DNA of 64,000 bases, taken from NCBI GenBank assembly GCA_020849795.1, contig JADZFR010000038.1, forward strand, positions 49,889 to 113,888, written 5' to 3'. Made by a program: the position numbers and the translations under genes. This DNA is from Planctomycetota bacterium (GTDB taxonomy: Bacteria > Planctomycetota > UBA8742 > UBA2392). Positions 1-8,679 of the stretch are shown here, one piece after another; position 1 is the first letter of the stretch, and the number at the start of each line of letters is the position of its first letter. The notes below the pieces were generated by a model, which ran no database searches, had not been told where the DNA came from, and was given only the letters and a program-made list of their open reading frames with translations.

Positions 1-103
1 GTTTGCCGCCAAGGGGCACGTCGCGCTGTTCTGCGCGGGCCTTGAGACGTGCCTGCAAGGCGTTGAAGTCGTCGCTGCCGATTTCGAGGATTGCGATGCT
101 CAT
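1..103 (-). CDS. hisD: Probable histidinol dehydrogenase, N-terminal fragment (cut by window edge)
   Basis: Only the first 34 codons are in the window, starting at ATG (103-101), one base after the TGA of hisG. The peptide begins MSIAILEIGSDDF and continues into a charged helix, which would fit the start of histidinol dehydrogenase. That enzyme oxidises L-histidinol to L-histidine in the last two steps of the pathway. The call rests mostly on position: hisZ, hisG and hisD commonly follow one another in bacteria with short HisG. The catalytic part lies outside the window, so another his gene is possible. Confidence 0.5.
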   Translation of the reverse strand, partial: MSIAILEIGSDDFNALQARLKARAEQRDVPLGGK

Positions 104-104
104 G

Positions 105-737
105 TCAGTCCCCCACTGCGGTGCTCAGTTGTTCAACCAATGCACGCACTTCCTCTAGGCGTGCGTACCAGGCTGCGCGGTTGACGGCCAGCCGCGCGCT
201 GCAATCAGCGATTTCCTCAAGCACGACCAAGCCGTTTTCACGCAGTGTCGTGCCAGTCTCCACGATGTCCACAATGTAATGCGAAAGGCCAAGTACCGCA
301 CCAATTTCCACACTGCCCGATAGCTTGAACACCGTGCACGGCACGCCTTTCTTGGCAAAGTGGTGCTGCGCCACACGCGGGAACTTGCTGGCCACACGCA
401 CCGGCGACAACAGGTTGTCCATGCGGCGTTCCAGTTCAGGCCGGCCTGCCACAACCATGCGGCAACGCGAGAAGCCAAGATCCAGCGGCTCCAGCAAGTC
501 TGCGCCGGCTTCCATGAGTACATCCTTGCCGACCACGCCGCAGTCAGCCACGCCTTGCTCAATGTACAGCGGAGCGTCTACCGGCTTGACCAGAAGATAC
601 TCGACACGGCCGCACTGGCTGCGCACGGTCAGCTTTCGGGTCTGGCTCAACGGTTCAGACGGAGCGTAGCCCGCCTTGGTAAGGAAGCCTTCGGCCTGCA
701 AAGCCACCCGGCCTGTTGGAAGCGCTATGCGCAGCAT
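105..737 (-). CDS. hisG: ATP phosphoribosyltransferase catalytic subunit, short form
   Basis: This enzyme catalyses the first step of histidine synthesis, joining ATP and PRPP to form phosphoribosyl-ATP. The 210-residue length is that of the short HisG family, which lacks the C-terminal regulatory domain and needs HisZ. The start MLRIALPTGR is typical. A substrate-binding segment RVASKFP lies at residues 114-120 and the PRPP-binding loop DIVETGTTLRENGL at 157-170. The gene abuts hisZ (they share base 737) and is followed directly by probable hisD, so all three should be translated from one mRNA. Assignment is firm. Confidence 0.96.
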   Translation of the reverse strand: MLRIALPTGRVALQAEGFLTKAGYAPSEPLSQTRKLTVRSQCGRVEYLLVKPVDAPLYIEQGVADCGVVGKDVLMEAGADLLEPLDLGFSRCRMVVAGRPELERRMDNLLSPVRVASKFPRVAQHHFAKKGVPCTVFKLSGSVEIGAVLGLSHYIVDIVETGTTLRENGLVVLEEIADCSARLAVNRAAWYARLEEVRALVEQLSTAVGD

Positions 738-1804
738 CAGGCGTCTCCCAGCCGGATCTGCCTGCCCGCCGCGCGTGCCGCGACAGCGCGTTGCAGGGCG
801 CCGGCGTCGGCGGCGGCAATGTGTTCGCCGTTGCCGGCATAGGGGTTGTGGTCAGTCGCCTCGGCCAGCCGTGCCAGGTTGAATCCAAAACCTACGGCAG
901 GCACATCCATCCCGAACCGATCAAACAGCCGGTCATAGCGGCCCCCGCCGCCCAACGCCTCGCCGACCAGCGGGTGGTACACCTTGAACATGAAACCTGA
1001 GTAGTAGTCAAAGCGTCGTACTTCGCCCAGGTCGTACAGCGGCGCACCAGCGCCCGCTTGCGCAAGCAGGCCGTCGATCGACTCAAGCACGCCCAGCGCC
1101 GTTTCGGCTTCGGGCGGCAGTCCCAGTGCGCGGGCCCGGGCGAAGACATCGCGGCCGCCGGTCAGCAGTGGCAGTTCCGCCAGCAAGCGCGTGCGTGCGC
1201 TGTCGATGCCGATGCGGCTGCACAACTCGGCAATGCGGGTGGGATTCTTGTGGTCAAGGGCCTCGTGTAGCCGTCGTTCCCCGGCACCCATAGGGCCGAG
1301 AGCGGCGTTCACAAAACCGGCATGCCCCACGACGGTGACAGCGCCTTCAATACCAACGGACTGCATGCACTCGCGCGCCATCAACAGCGTTGCCGCGTCA
1401 TAGGTGACGCCCTGCGCGTTCAACCACTCGAGGCCGCGCTGCGTGTGTTCCACGCGATTGCCGTGGCCCGACGGCGCGAACCGATACACGCGGCCCTCGT
1501 AAGAAGCGCGCAACTGCTGGGGTTCGCGGCGCAGCTCAAGGGCCAGCGCTTTGGCCGCAATTCGCGTGAAGTCTGCCCGAAGCGTCAGGCGGTGGCCCTC
1601 GCGGTCGGTCAGGTGGTACAGCTCGGTTTCATCGGCATCGCCGAAGGTCTCGGCGGCGTCAAAGGCCGGCAAGATGATCTCGGAAAAGCCCCAGCCGCGC
1701 GTCACGTCGGAAAGTCGGTCGCTGATGTACTGGCGACGCGACGCCTGTGGGCCGAACACGAGTTCGGTCCCCGCAGGGAAAGAAAGGGAAGGGCGCGTGG
1801 GCAT
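737..1804 (-). CDS. hisZ: ATP phosphoribosyltransferase regulatory subunit (HisRS-like)
   Basis: HisZ is a catalytically inactive paralogue of histidyl-tRNA synthetase that assembles with short HisG and gives it histidine feedback control. The 355-residue protein has a class II synthetase-type core: a motif-2-like segment TLRADFTRIAA at residues 74-84, a GGGGRYDRL segment near residue 285, and a YYSGFMFKVY segment like that of HisRS/HisZ. There is no C-terminal anticodon-binding domain, and the presence of short hisG next door decides between HisZ and HisS. The ATG at 1804 lies 9 bases after the stop of the cytochrome gene, so it is probably co-transcribed with it. Confidence 0.93.
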   Translation of the reverse strand: MPTRPSLSFPAGTELVFGPQASRRQYISDRLSDVTRGWGFSEIILPAFDAAETFGDADETELYHLTDREGHRLTLRADFTRIAAKALALELRREPQQLRASYEGRVYRFAPSGHGNRVEHTQRGLEWLNAQGVTYDAATLLMARECMQSVGIEGAVTVVGHAGFVNAALGPMGAGERRLHEALDHKNPTRIAELCSRIGIDSARTRLLAELPLLTGGRDVFARARALGLPPEAETALGVLESIDGLLAQAGAGAPLYDLGEVRRFDYYSGFMFKVYHPLVGEALGGGGRYDRLFDRFGMDVPAVGFGFNLARLAEATDHNPYAGNGEHIAAADAGALQRAVAARAAGRQIRLGDA

Positions 1805-1813
1805 GTCAGTGCT

Positions 1814-2260
1814 TTACCGCAGCATCCACAGGTATTCAACCAGCGCACGCATATCCTCATCACTGATGCGCGGGTTCGGGGGCATGTGGGTGCGAGCGTA
1901 TTCAGGCTCCTGCTTGTACGGGCTGGGAAACGTCTGGGGGTCGCGAATATGTTTCACCAACCAGCGTCTGGCCTGCAAATCATCGTACTCATGGCGCGAC
2001 AGTACCCGGTCTGACAAGCCGCCAAGCGGCGGCCCCATCAACCCGGAACGCTCGGCCGTGATGCTGTGGCACGCCGCGCAACCGAAACGCTGGAACATCG
2101 GCTTGCCCTTGTCCGAAAGCGCAAGTGAGTCCTCGGCCGCCGGACCCGCGGGAAAGGCCGCTTCTGCTGCCATTTCTGTATTTGCAGTGACGCCGGGGAT
2201 GTTGCCGGGCGGTCCGCAACCGGCCAGCAGCAGCAACAGGCTGATGCAGTACCTGATCAT
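1814..2260 (-). CDS. Lipoprotein monoheme cytochrome c
   Basis: A small c-type cytochrome of 148 residues, predicted to be exported and lipid-anchored. A short hydrophobic leader ends in the lipobox LLAGC (Cys15). One heme site CAACH lies at residues 61-65, and Met126 in HMPPNP is the likely sixth heme-iron ligand; the fold after it (DEDMRALVEYLW) is typical of class I cytochromes. It sits between the ABC ATPase (2 bases upstream) and hisZ on the same strand, so it appears to be in the histidine transcription unit although it has no known role there. Its electron partners cannot be told from the sequence. Confidence 0.88.
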   Translation of the reverse strand: MIRYCISLLLLLAGCGPPGNIPGVTANTEMAAEAAFPAGPAAEDSLALSDKGKPMFQRFGCAACHSITAERSGLMGPPLGGLSDRVLSRHEYDDLQARRWLVKHIRDPQTFPSPYKQEPEYARTHMPPNPRISDEDMRALVEYLWMLR

Positions 2261-2262
2261 GT

Positions 2263-3000
2263 TCAGGCCCTTCCCGGCACTTCGATGTGCTCAATCGCGC
2301 CGTCTTTGAAGTGCACGATGCGGTCTGCGCGCTCGGCTACGGAGCGCTCGTGGGTCACTACAATCAGTGTCATGCCAAGGCTTTGCCTCAGTTCGTCGAA
2401 CAGGCGCAGGATGATCGCCTCGTTTTCGCTGTCCACGTTGCCCGTGGGCTCGTCGGCCAGCAGCACATTCGGCTTGTTGACAATGGCACGGGCGATGGCG
2501 GCCCGCTGGCGCTCGCCGCCGGACACTGTAACCGGCGTGTGCCGGGCCCGGTCCGCCAGACCCACGCGTTTCAAAGCTTCGTGTGCCAGCGCATTGGCGC
2601 CCGCGACACCCTGGATGGGCAAGGCAACGTTGTCCAGCAATGTCAGGTGCGGTAGCAGGCAATGAAGCTGGAAAACAAACCCGATTTCTTCGCGCCGAAA
2701 CCTTGCCAAGCCGCTGATCCCGCGAATGTTGCGGCCGTGAAACAGGATTGACCCCTGATCCGGCCGATCGAGCGTCCCGATCAGGTTCAGGAGCGTGCTC
2801 TTGCCGCTGCCGGACTTGCCCATGATGGCGACCATCTCGCCTTCAGCGACATCCAGGTTCACTCCCCGAACGGCCTGCACGCGGTCGGCACCGGGATAGG
2901 TCTTGTGGACGCCCTGCAAGCTCACGGCGAAAGGGCGAGTTGCGGGCTCGTTCATGGCGGCATGGTTGCTTTCTGCGCCTGATTTGGCAACCGCACGCAT
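2263..3000 (-). CDS. ABC transporter ATP-binding protein, LolD/MacB-type
   Basis: A stand-alone ATPase of 245 residues from the LolD/MacB/FtsE group, which drives lipoprotein release or mechanotransmission. Walker A GKSGSGKS (61-68), Q-loop FVFQLHCLLPHL, signature SGGERQR, Walker B LLADEPT and the switch His in VVTHE are all intact, so it should hydrolyse ATP. No partner permease is beside it. The start is uncertain: ATG at 3000 or ATG at 2955 (MNEPATRP), and neither has a clear Shine-Dalgarno; the latter would give a more usual N-terminus. It is the first gene of the minus-strand unit that runs through the cytochrome into hisZ-hisG. Confidence 0.87.
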   Translation of the reverse strand: MRAVAKSGAESNHAAMNEPATRPFAVSLQGVHKTYPGADRVQAVRGVNLDVAEGEMVAIMGKSGSGKSTLLNLIGTLDRPDQGSILFHGRNIRGISGLARFRREEIGFVFQLHCLLPHLTLLDNVALPIQGVAGANALAHEALKRVGLADRARHTPVTVSGGERQRAAIARAIVNKPNVLLADEPTGNVDSENEAIILRLFDELRQSLGMTLIVVTHERSVAERADRIVHFKDGAIEHIEVPGRA

Positions 3001-3110
3001 CGGGACTGGACACTTTGCGCGTTAGGTCGCTTTGCCGGAAACTCGACATTCCGTAATCACTTTTTGCGCCACCCTGTTTCACAGTTCTTCGGGCGGGCTA
3101 TCCTTTGGGC

Positions 3111-3140
3111 TTGACAGCACTTGCCTTTCGCACTGACAAT
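3111..3140 (+). promoter_or_regulatory. Predicted sigma70-type promoter for the L7/L12-like gene cluster
   Basis: A perfect TTGACA -35 box (3111-3116) is followed after 18 bases by GACAAT (3135-3140, 4 of 6 matches to TATAAT). Transcription would begin near 3147, leaving a leader of about 54 bases before the ATG at 3201. Prediction only. Confidence 0.5.
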
Positions 3141-3200
3141 TCCGCCACCCCAATTGGCTGCAGCCGCTATTGGCAACGCCTGAACAGGTCAAGAGTCAGT

Positions 3201-4466
3201 ATGGCCACACAAGAAGTCATTCTTCGCCCCGGCGACTCCATATCCGTTCTGCTCGATGTGCCGGGTCAGCCGCTGCGGCTTGACCTGAGCCTGACACCCA
3301 ATGGCGTTGCGGTTTCCGGCGCTCTGCCGCTGGGCGCCCCGACGCTGTATGGCGGGCCGTTGCCGCCTCGATCGGCGATGCGCCCCGACGACGAAGTGCC
3401 GGACGAGGCAATCGAAGAGATCGACCTTACGGATGAATTCAGCGAGCAAGATGCGCAGCCCCAGCAGGCCCCGCAGTCGCTGGCTGCAGTGTCGCCGTTC
3501 AGCGAGCCGAAGATGCAGGCTGTTGACGTGCCCTTCGACGACATGGAAGAGGTGCAAGACGAGCCCGCGGTTGTAGAGGAAAGCGCCAGCGCGGGCGACG
3601 ACCTCGATCTTGACCTGGGCGACTTTGAGGAAGAACAGGTAGAGGTTGGCGCAGTTGACATTCCCGACGATGATGGCGCCCTGATGGAAGTACCTGAGGA
3701 CGATGGTGGTTTCGGTGGTCCCGTCGAGATACCGGAAGACGATGGCGGGCTGGCACTGGACATCCCGGAAGACGACGCGCCATCCGGCCTTGAGGAATCG
3801 GGTTTTTCTGCAGATGCCATGACCATGGTGCCCCCGACGCGCAAACATTCGGCGCCGGCTCTTTCCCTGTCCGAGAGCGACGGGAGCCTTTCATTCGATG
3901 GAGACATGGACGACATGGAAATCGACGAACACGGCAACCCGAAAGCCAAATTCCGCCCCAACCCCGAAGACACCCTTCCGGTCTGGACCGGCAAAGCCCG
4001 TACTTACAAAGACCCCGAAGTAGAGAAGAAGAAAGAGACTTCCAAGATCAACAAGTCGGCACCGGGAAAGCCCGGCGCGCAGCCAGCCAAGCCGGCTGCA
4101 AAGCCGATTACAGGCGCAGTCAAGCCTGCAGCGGCGGCCAAACCGGCGCCTGCGGCAGCCCCAGGGCCGGCCAAGCTGCCGCCCGGCAAGAAGCCGATCA
4201 CAAAGCAGATCAAGAAGCCCGGCGCCGCAGAAGAAGGCGACGGAAACTTCACGGTCTTCTTGTCGCCTCCCAAGGGCGCTGACAAGAAGCAGGCCGCAGC
4301 CGAGATCATTGCCGATATCCAGGGCATTGACGTGAACGCGGCCCTGCAACTTGCGGGCAAGATGATTGTGCCTGTGGTCAAGGGTGTGAGCGAAGGAGAA
4401 GCCAACACGATCCGCGACCGGTTCAAGGATGCAGGCCTGAGCTGCCGCATTACCCAGAAGCGCTAA
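3201..4466 (+). CDS. Acidic/basic two-charge protein with C-terminal ribosomal L7/L12-like domain
   Basis: Function unknown. From ATG 3201 the protein has 421 residues; an in-frame TTG at 3105 would add 32 unlikely residues and lies upstream of the predicted promoter. Residues 1-50 are a compact hydrophobic region; 62-200 are strongly acidic with four P-E/D-D-D units (around 154, 164, 178 and 189); 270-345 are rich in Lys, Ala and Pro. Residues 349-421 closely follow the pattern of the ribosomal L7/L12 C-terminal domain, including VVKGVSEGEANTIRDRFKDA beside the L7/L12 consensus of a G-V-S turn, a helix and A-G-A. It heads a cluster with a small protein, an FHA protein and a membrane protein. 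The domain match is read by eye. Confidence 0.75.
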   Translation: MATQEVILRPGDSISVLLDVPGQPLRLDLSLTPNGVAVSGALPLGAPTLYGGPLPPRSAMRPDDEVPDEAIEEIDLTDEFSEQDAQPQQAPQSLAAVSPFSEPKMQAVDVPFDDMEEVQDEPAVVEESASAGDDLDLDLGDFEEEQVEVGAVDIPDDDGALMEVPEDDGGFGGPVEIPEDDGGLALDIPEDDAPSGLEESGFSADAMTMVPPTRKHSAPALSLSESDGSLSFDGDMDDMEIDEHGNPKAKFRPNPEDTLPVWTGKARTYKDPEVEKKKETSKINKSAPGKPGAQPAKPAAKPITGAVKPAAAAKPAPAAAPGPAKLPPGKKPITKQIKKPGAAEEGDGNFTVFLSPPKGADKKQAAAEIIADIQGIDVNAALQLAGKMIVPVVKGVSEGEANTIRDRFKDAGLSCRITQKR

Positions 4467-4486
4467 GTCGACCGCAAGGAACAACG

Positions 4487-4756
4487 ATGAAGATCACCAA
4501 GAACGCCGACGGATCAGCCCTTCTGGTTTGCCCGCAAGGCCAGTTCCTGTTCTCTGAACAGGAGTTTGACGACCTGGTGCACGCAATTCCGATCAGCACT
4601 ACGCACCTGTACCGCCTGCTGATTGACACGCTGATCGATGGCGACCAGCGCAAGCAGCAGTTGCGCGCACTGATTGAAGCCACCGGCAACTCGGACTCAC
4701 AACTCACGCTGATGCAGAACGAGGCGCTGAAACATCTGCCGGGGGAAGACGACTGA
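4487..4756 (+). CDS. Small conserved-looking hypothetical protein in the FHA cluster
   Basis: Not recognised. It encodes 89 residues, starting MKITKNADGSALLVCP, mostly helical and acidic at the end, with no signal peptide or membrane segment, so it is probably cytoplasmic. The ATG is preceded by AGGAACAACG, a reasonable ribosome-binding site. It lies 20 bases after the L7/L12-like gene and 1 base before the FHA gene, so it is almost certainly co-expressed with both. It could be an adaptor or chaperone-like partner, but nothing in the sequence proves that. Confidence 0.75.
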   Translation: MKITKNADGSALLVCPQGQFLFSEQEFDDLVHAIPISTTHLYRLLIDTLIDGDQRKQQLRALIEATGNSDSQLTLMQNEALKHLPGEDD

Positions 4757-4757
4757 C

Positions 4758-5570
4758 ATGCCTGCAGAGCTGCGCTGGAACCGGCTGATGATCGCGGCCG
4801 CCACGGAAGAAGAATTTCTTCAGGCGGTGTTCGATTACTTTCCACAGTTGCTGCAACTTCCGTACGAGCACGTTGAAGTCGACATCACCGGCACCGCCGA
4901 GATTTCGGAAGACGCATTCCGCAGCATCGCCATCAAACTGATCGGCGGCGAAGCGGCTGAAAAGAAAATGCTGATCCGGATTCCGCCCAGCGTCGACCGC
5001 TACTTCCGCCATGCCAACCTGTATCGCATGGTCGATATTGACGTCGTCACTCCGTTGGCCGCCAACGGGCAGGCAGACCCCGCCGCCATCAAGGCAAACA
5101 TCAAGGCCGGCCGCTACGAAACCAAAGGCGGCACCAAGCTTCGTCCAGGCGTAGACCTGACCGAGAAGGCGCCGAACCTGGTGCCCGAACCCACAGAGCT
5201 GAAGCCGGACGCCGGCCAGCAGAAAGCGCAACGCCCGCCGGACAAAGCCACCAAGGCCGAGATCGCGTACTTGCTCGACGTAGAGAGCGGCTCGCGGCAC
5301 GAAATCAAGGAGAAGATGGTCATCGGCCGCGAAGCGCCCAGCGATCTGGTGTACCAGATTCCGACGATCAGCAAGCGGCACTTCCACATCCGGCGGCAGG
5401 GCGGTGGCTTCGTGATCGAGGATCTTCGCAGCACAAATGGCACGTATCTCAATGGCCTGCCGGTGCACGAGCCCGTGCCGCTGCGCGACGGCGACGAGAT
5501 CGTTGTTGCCATTACGCTTAAGCATCCCAAGGGCGCCCGCATCTTCCAGTTCACAACCAAGGGCGAATAG
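4758..5570 (+). CDS. FHA-domain protein with N-terminal STAS-like region
   Basis: A 270-residue cytoplasmic protein. Residues 170-265 form a forkhead-associated domain, which binds phosphothreonine peptides: GR at 190-191, Ser205 and His208 in ISKRHFH, and Asn227-Gly228 in RSTNGTYLNG are the classic binding residues. Residues 1-100 show alternating strands and helices with a loop HANLYRMVDID reminiscent of STAS (anti-anti-sigma) domains, which is a weaker call. The middle (100-165) is a polar linker. The ATG follows the previous stop by one base. A FHA domain implies a Ser/Thr kinase partner; none is in the window. Confidence 0.88.
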   Translation: MPAELRWNRLMIAAATEEEFLQAVFDYFPQLLQLPYEHVEVDITGTAEISEDAFRSIAIKLIGGEAAEKKMLIRIPPSVDRYFRHANLYRMVDIDVVTPLAANGQADPAAIKANIKAGRYETKGGTKLRPGVDLTEKAPNLVPEPTELKPDAGQQKAQRPPDKATKAEIAYLLDVESGSRHEIKEKMVIGREAPSDLVYQIPTISKRHFHIRRQGGGFVIEDLRSTNGTYLNGLPVHEPVPLRDGDEIVVAITLKHPKGARIFQFTTKGE

Positions 5571-5681
5571 CGGCATTCGCAAATCGCGCCGCCACAGGCG
5601 CAGTCAATGCCTATCGGTGTTTCCTGACCCGCGCCATAATGACTACTGAACCGTAGGGCGCAGAACCGCGTTCCTATGACT

Positions 5682-5687
5682 AAGGAA
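5682..5687 (+). promoter_or_regulatory. Ribosome-binding site that fixes a TTG start
   Basis: AAGGAA lies 8 bases before the TTG at 5696 and supports this rare start codon; the next in-frame ATG (5753) is inside the predicted first membrane segment. Confidence 0.6.
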
Positions 5688-5695
5688 CTGGGCCG

Positions 5696-7552
5696 TTGCC
5701 GAAGATCTCATTCAAACCTGTAGACCGAAGCCCCGCGCCAAGCGGGCCCGCCATGTTTGTGAAAATGGGCGGCCTGCTGATGCTCGTAGTCTCCATGGTC
5801 GGCGTCATGGTCGTGCTGTTGCAATACTCGTACGCGGGCAAGGGGGACGAAACGTGGGCCGTTGACACGAACCGCATCAAGACCAATTTCGATCCGCTGC
5901 TCACCACCGAGGAAATCAAGCAGCGCTTTGACCAGAAGAAGCGCGAGTGGGAGCGTTCGCAGGGCATCACCAACGTGCCCGCCGGGACTCCCATCCAGCT
6001 GCCGAAAGCCAACAAGTCGAACGAGCCCTCCCTGCCGTTCGGCAACCGCGAGAAGCCGGAACCAAGCTCTCCGAATGAGCCTGTCAGCGGCACGCGCCAG
6101 AGCATTGAGCAAGAGCGCGATGCCGAGCGCGAGTTGCAGATCGCTCGCGAGCAATTGAAGAAGGAACACGTCTTCAAGCTGGAAGACGAGTCACAGAATT
6201 TTCTCGATTGGGTGCCTTTTGAGGATGCCTCGCGAGAGAAGACTGCCAATGAGTTCGCAGCACGGCGCGGGCGGCAGGCGCCCGTGTATGAGCGCCTGTC
6301 CCTTCAGGTGCTGAAAAAACTTCCGGGCGCCGAGTATGCCGCGTGCATTCACTCCGGCGTGTACCTCTGGGGCGAGAGCCAGGCTGCCTCCGATGCATAC
6401 CGCGGCTTGGGGTTCGCGCTGGAGGGTCGGCTGTTCGATCTGTACGAAGTCCGGCCCGAAGAGGCGATTGTGCTGCAGGATGGCACCAGGGTTGACGGCT
6501 GGTTTGAGGGCGCAGTGGCGCTTCTCGACAGGGGACTGGGCCGCAATGAACACCCGATTGAGCACCGAGTCGCCATCTTCATGGCGCTCTCGCTTCCGGA
6601 TTCGCTGGCACCGTACGTCGGCGCAGCCGATGGTGTCAGCCACGAAGACAAACTGGTCAGCGAGGTTGTCACCGTCAAGCTGACCGGTGCGTACGCACGG
6701 CGCTGGGCGTACAGCCGTGAAGTCAAACCCTACAGCACCAAGGCCAAGCGCGTACTGACCCAGGCGCACGCGCCGCTGTTGCTGACGCCGGACGTGGCAG
6801 TGGTCGAAAGCAAGCCTTACGAGGTATCGGACCCGCTGTTGCAGCAGGTGCGCGACTCCCTGCGCGAGGATCCGATGTTCCTTGAGACTGAGGGCGCCTA
6901 CTACGCGATTCTGGCGGCTGCGAACCGCGGTGACGAACTGACCACCATCAACGAAATCGGCTACTTTGACCTCGCCGGCGCCGAGACCGGCCCGCGGTAC
7001 CGAGGCCAGGGCGTGCATGTGGAAGGAATGATCGGGGATGAGTACCTGCCCGTGATTCTGCCCCCCAACATCAGCGGCCTGCGCCGTGTGTTTCGTGCGT
7101 ACGTCGTGAACGACATGGTCAACCTTGAGAGTGAGAAGCTGCTGCTCGTGGACATGATTGAGCCCCCCACCGGCCTTGAGCCGCGCGCGGCCGTGCGATT
7201 TGACGCGCGTTACTACCGAAATGTGTTCGAAACCGACAACACATCCAGCCGCGTGCGGCCACTGCTGATCGTCAAGCGAGTCCTGCCATTCACGCGACAG
7301 GACACAGGCAGCGACTGGGTGTTCGTCGCCATCGGCATGGGCGCCGTGCTGCTTGTCAGCAGCGTATTGCTCTGGTTTGTGCTCGCGGACCGGCGCGAAC
7401 GCAAGACCTTCGAACAGAGCCAGCTTGACCTCAGCCGCAAGCGCATGGAAAAAAGAGGCGGGTTGAAGTTGAAGCCGCTGCCCGGATCCAGGCCTGCGTC
7501 GCCCGATGACAAGGCTGACCCGCCCGCGCCGGATAACTCGCCGCCGGCGTGA
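5696..7552 (+). CDS. Bitopic membrane protein of unknown function
   Basis: Unrecognised 618-residue protein. The TTG start is chosen because AAGGAA sits 8 bases upstream. It has two membrane segments: residues about 19-45 (a run of M, V, L and G) and about 540-562 (VAIGMGAVLLVSSVLLWFVL). The roughly 490 residues between them would lie in the periplasm, starting with a charged coiled-coil-like stretch (about 75-165, including many E, R and Q) followed by a mixed alpha/beta region. A Pro/Asp-rich cytoplasmic tail follows the second helix. It lies 125 bases after the FHA gene and may be the membrane component of that cluster; aroB follows. Confidence 0.72.
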   Translation: MPKISFKPVDRSPAPSGPAMFVKMGGLLMLVVSMVGVMVVLLQYSYAGKGDETWAVDTNRIKTNFDPLLTTEEIKQRFDQKKREWERSQGITNVPAGTPIQLPKANKSNEPSLPFGNREKPEPSSPNEPVSGTRQSIEQERDAERELQIAREQLKKEHVFKLEDESQNFLDWVPFEDASREKTANEFAARRGRQAPVYERLSLQVLKKLPGAEYAACIHSGVYLWGESQAASDAYRGLGFALEGRLFDLYEVRPEEAIVLQDGTRVDGWFEGAVALLDRGLGRNEHPIEHRVAIFMALSLPDSLAPYVGAADGVSHEDKLVSEVVTVKLTGAYARRWAYSREVKPYSTKAKRVLTQAHAPLLLTPDVAVVESKPYEVSDPLLQQVRDSLREDPMFLETEGAYYAILAAANRGDELTTINEIGYFDLAGAETGPRYRGQGVHVEGMIGDEYLPVILPPNISGLRRVFRAYVVNDMVNLESEKLLLVDMIEPPTGLEPRAAVRFDARYYRNVFETDNTSSRVRPLLIVKRVLPFTRQDTGSDWVFVAIGMGAVLLVSSVLLWFVLADRRERKTFEQSQLDLSRKRMEKRGGLKLKPLPGSRPASPDDKADPPAPDNSPPA

Positions 7553-7567
7553 TCGCGGACATGCGCC

Positions 7568-7596
7568 GCGACAATTGGCCGAAGCGCACGTATAAC
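7568..7596 (+). promoter_or_regulatory. Predicted promoter for aroB, close to the start codon
   Basis: GCGACA (7568-7573, 4 of 6 to consensus), 17-base spacer, TATAAC (7591-7596). The -10 box ends 6 bases before ATG 7603, so the transcript would be leaderless or nearly so. Confidence 0.5.
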
Positions 7597-7602
7597 CCCG
7601 CC

Positions 7603-8679
7603 ATGGCTGAGAGTATCCAAGTAAGCCTGGGCGACCGCGCCTACCGCATCCATGTAGGGCGCGGCCTGGATGGTCTTTCAGCCGCCGTCCCGGCCAGCGC
7701 ATCAAAAGTGATCGTCACAGACAAGAACGTGGGGCGGCTGTACGCGCAGAAGATCAGTCACATGCTGAACGCGCGCGTCCTCACCGTGCCCGCCGGTGAG
7801 GGCAGCAAGTCGCTGGGTCAACTCGAGTCCGTCTTTGCACAATTGCTGGCACCGCGCGACCTCGACCGGCAGTCTGTCATCGTTGCGTTGGGTGGCGGCG
7901 TGATCGGTGACCTTGCCGGTTTCGCAGCGGCCACGCTGTTTCGCGGCGTGCGATACATCCAGTTGCCGACGACTCTGTTGGCGATGGTGGACTCAAGCGT
8001 CGGCGGCAAGACCGCGATCAACCATGAAACAGGCAAGAATCTGATTGGCGCGTTTCACCAGCCGCAGGCCGTTTGGTGCGACATTGCATTTCTCGAGACG
8101 TTGCCGACGCGCGAGTACGTAAGCGGGTTGGCCGAAGTCATCAAGACCGGAGTTCTCAGCGGCAGCGCGTTTCTTGCGAAGCTTGAACAAAGCGCTTCTG
8201 CGATAGTGGCACGCAATGATGAAGTGGTCACGCGAATGATTGCTGACTGTGTTCGGTTCAAGGCGGCGGTGGTCGAGCAGGACGAAACCGAGGCCACAGG
8301 GCGGCGCGCGATGCTCAACTTCGGCCATACGCTTGGCCACGCGCTCGAGAACCTTTACCCCGATCGCTGGCTGCATGGCGAAGCTGTTGCGATCGGCATG
8401 GTCGCCGCGCTGCGCTTGTCGGTCGCGCGTGTCGCGCTGGACGCGGCCGTGGCAGAGCGTGTAACGAGGCTGCTGCATGTATTGGGGTTGCCGACGGAGA
8501 TACCGCCCGAACTTGAAGCACAGGCTGCAACGGCGGTCATGCTCGGCGACAAGAAGCGCGACGGCGGCGCCGTTGGATTTGTTCTGCTCAAGGCGCTCGG
8601 CGAGCCGGTGATCCAGTCGTGCACCATTGATTCGGCGCTGCTGCACACGTTGATGGGGCCGCGCGATGAACGAACTTGA
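7603..8679 (+). CDS. aroB: 3-dehydroquinate synthase
   Basis: AroB converts the seven-carbon sugar acid DAHP to 3-dehydroquinate, the second step of the shikimate pathway, using NAD and a divalent metal. The NAD loop LGGGVIGDLAGF and the PTTLLAMVDSSVGGKT segment are intact, and the metal site is present in the NFGHTLGHALE and WLHGEAVAIGM motifs. I start at ATG 7603 (358 residues); an in-frame GTG at 7549 overlaps the previous stop and would add 18 residues outside the family pattern. The gene overlaps dprA by 14 bases. Very secure call. Confidence 0.96.
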   Translation: MAESIQVSLGDRAYRIHVGRGLDGLSAAVPASASKVIVTDKNVGRLYAQKISHMLNARVLTVPAGEGSKSLGQLESVFAQLLAPRDLDRQSVIVALGGGVIGDLAGFAAATLFRGVRYIQLPTTLLAMVDSSVGGKTAINHETGKNLIGAFHQPQAVWCDIAFLETLPTREYVSGLAEVIKTGVLSGSAFLAKLEQSASAIVARNDEVVTRMIADCVRFKAAVVEQDETEATGRRAMLNFGHTLGHALENLYPDRWLHGEAVAIGMVAALRLSVARVALDAAVAERVTRLLHVLGLPTEIPPELEAQAATAVMLGDKKRDGGAVGFVLLKALGEPVIQSCTIDSALLHTLMGPRDERT

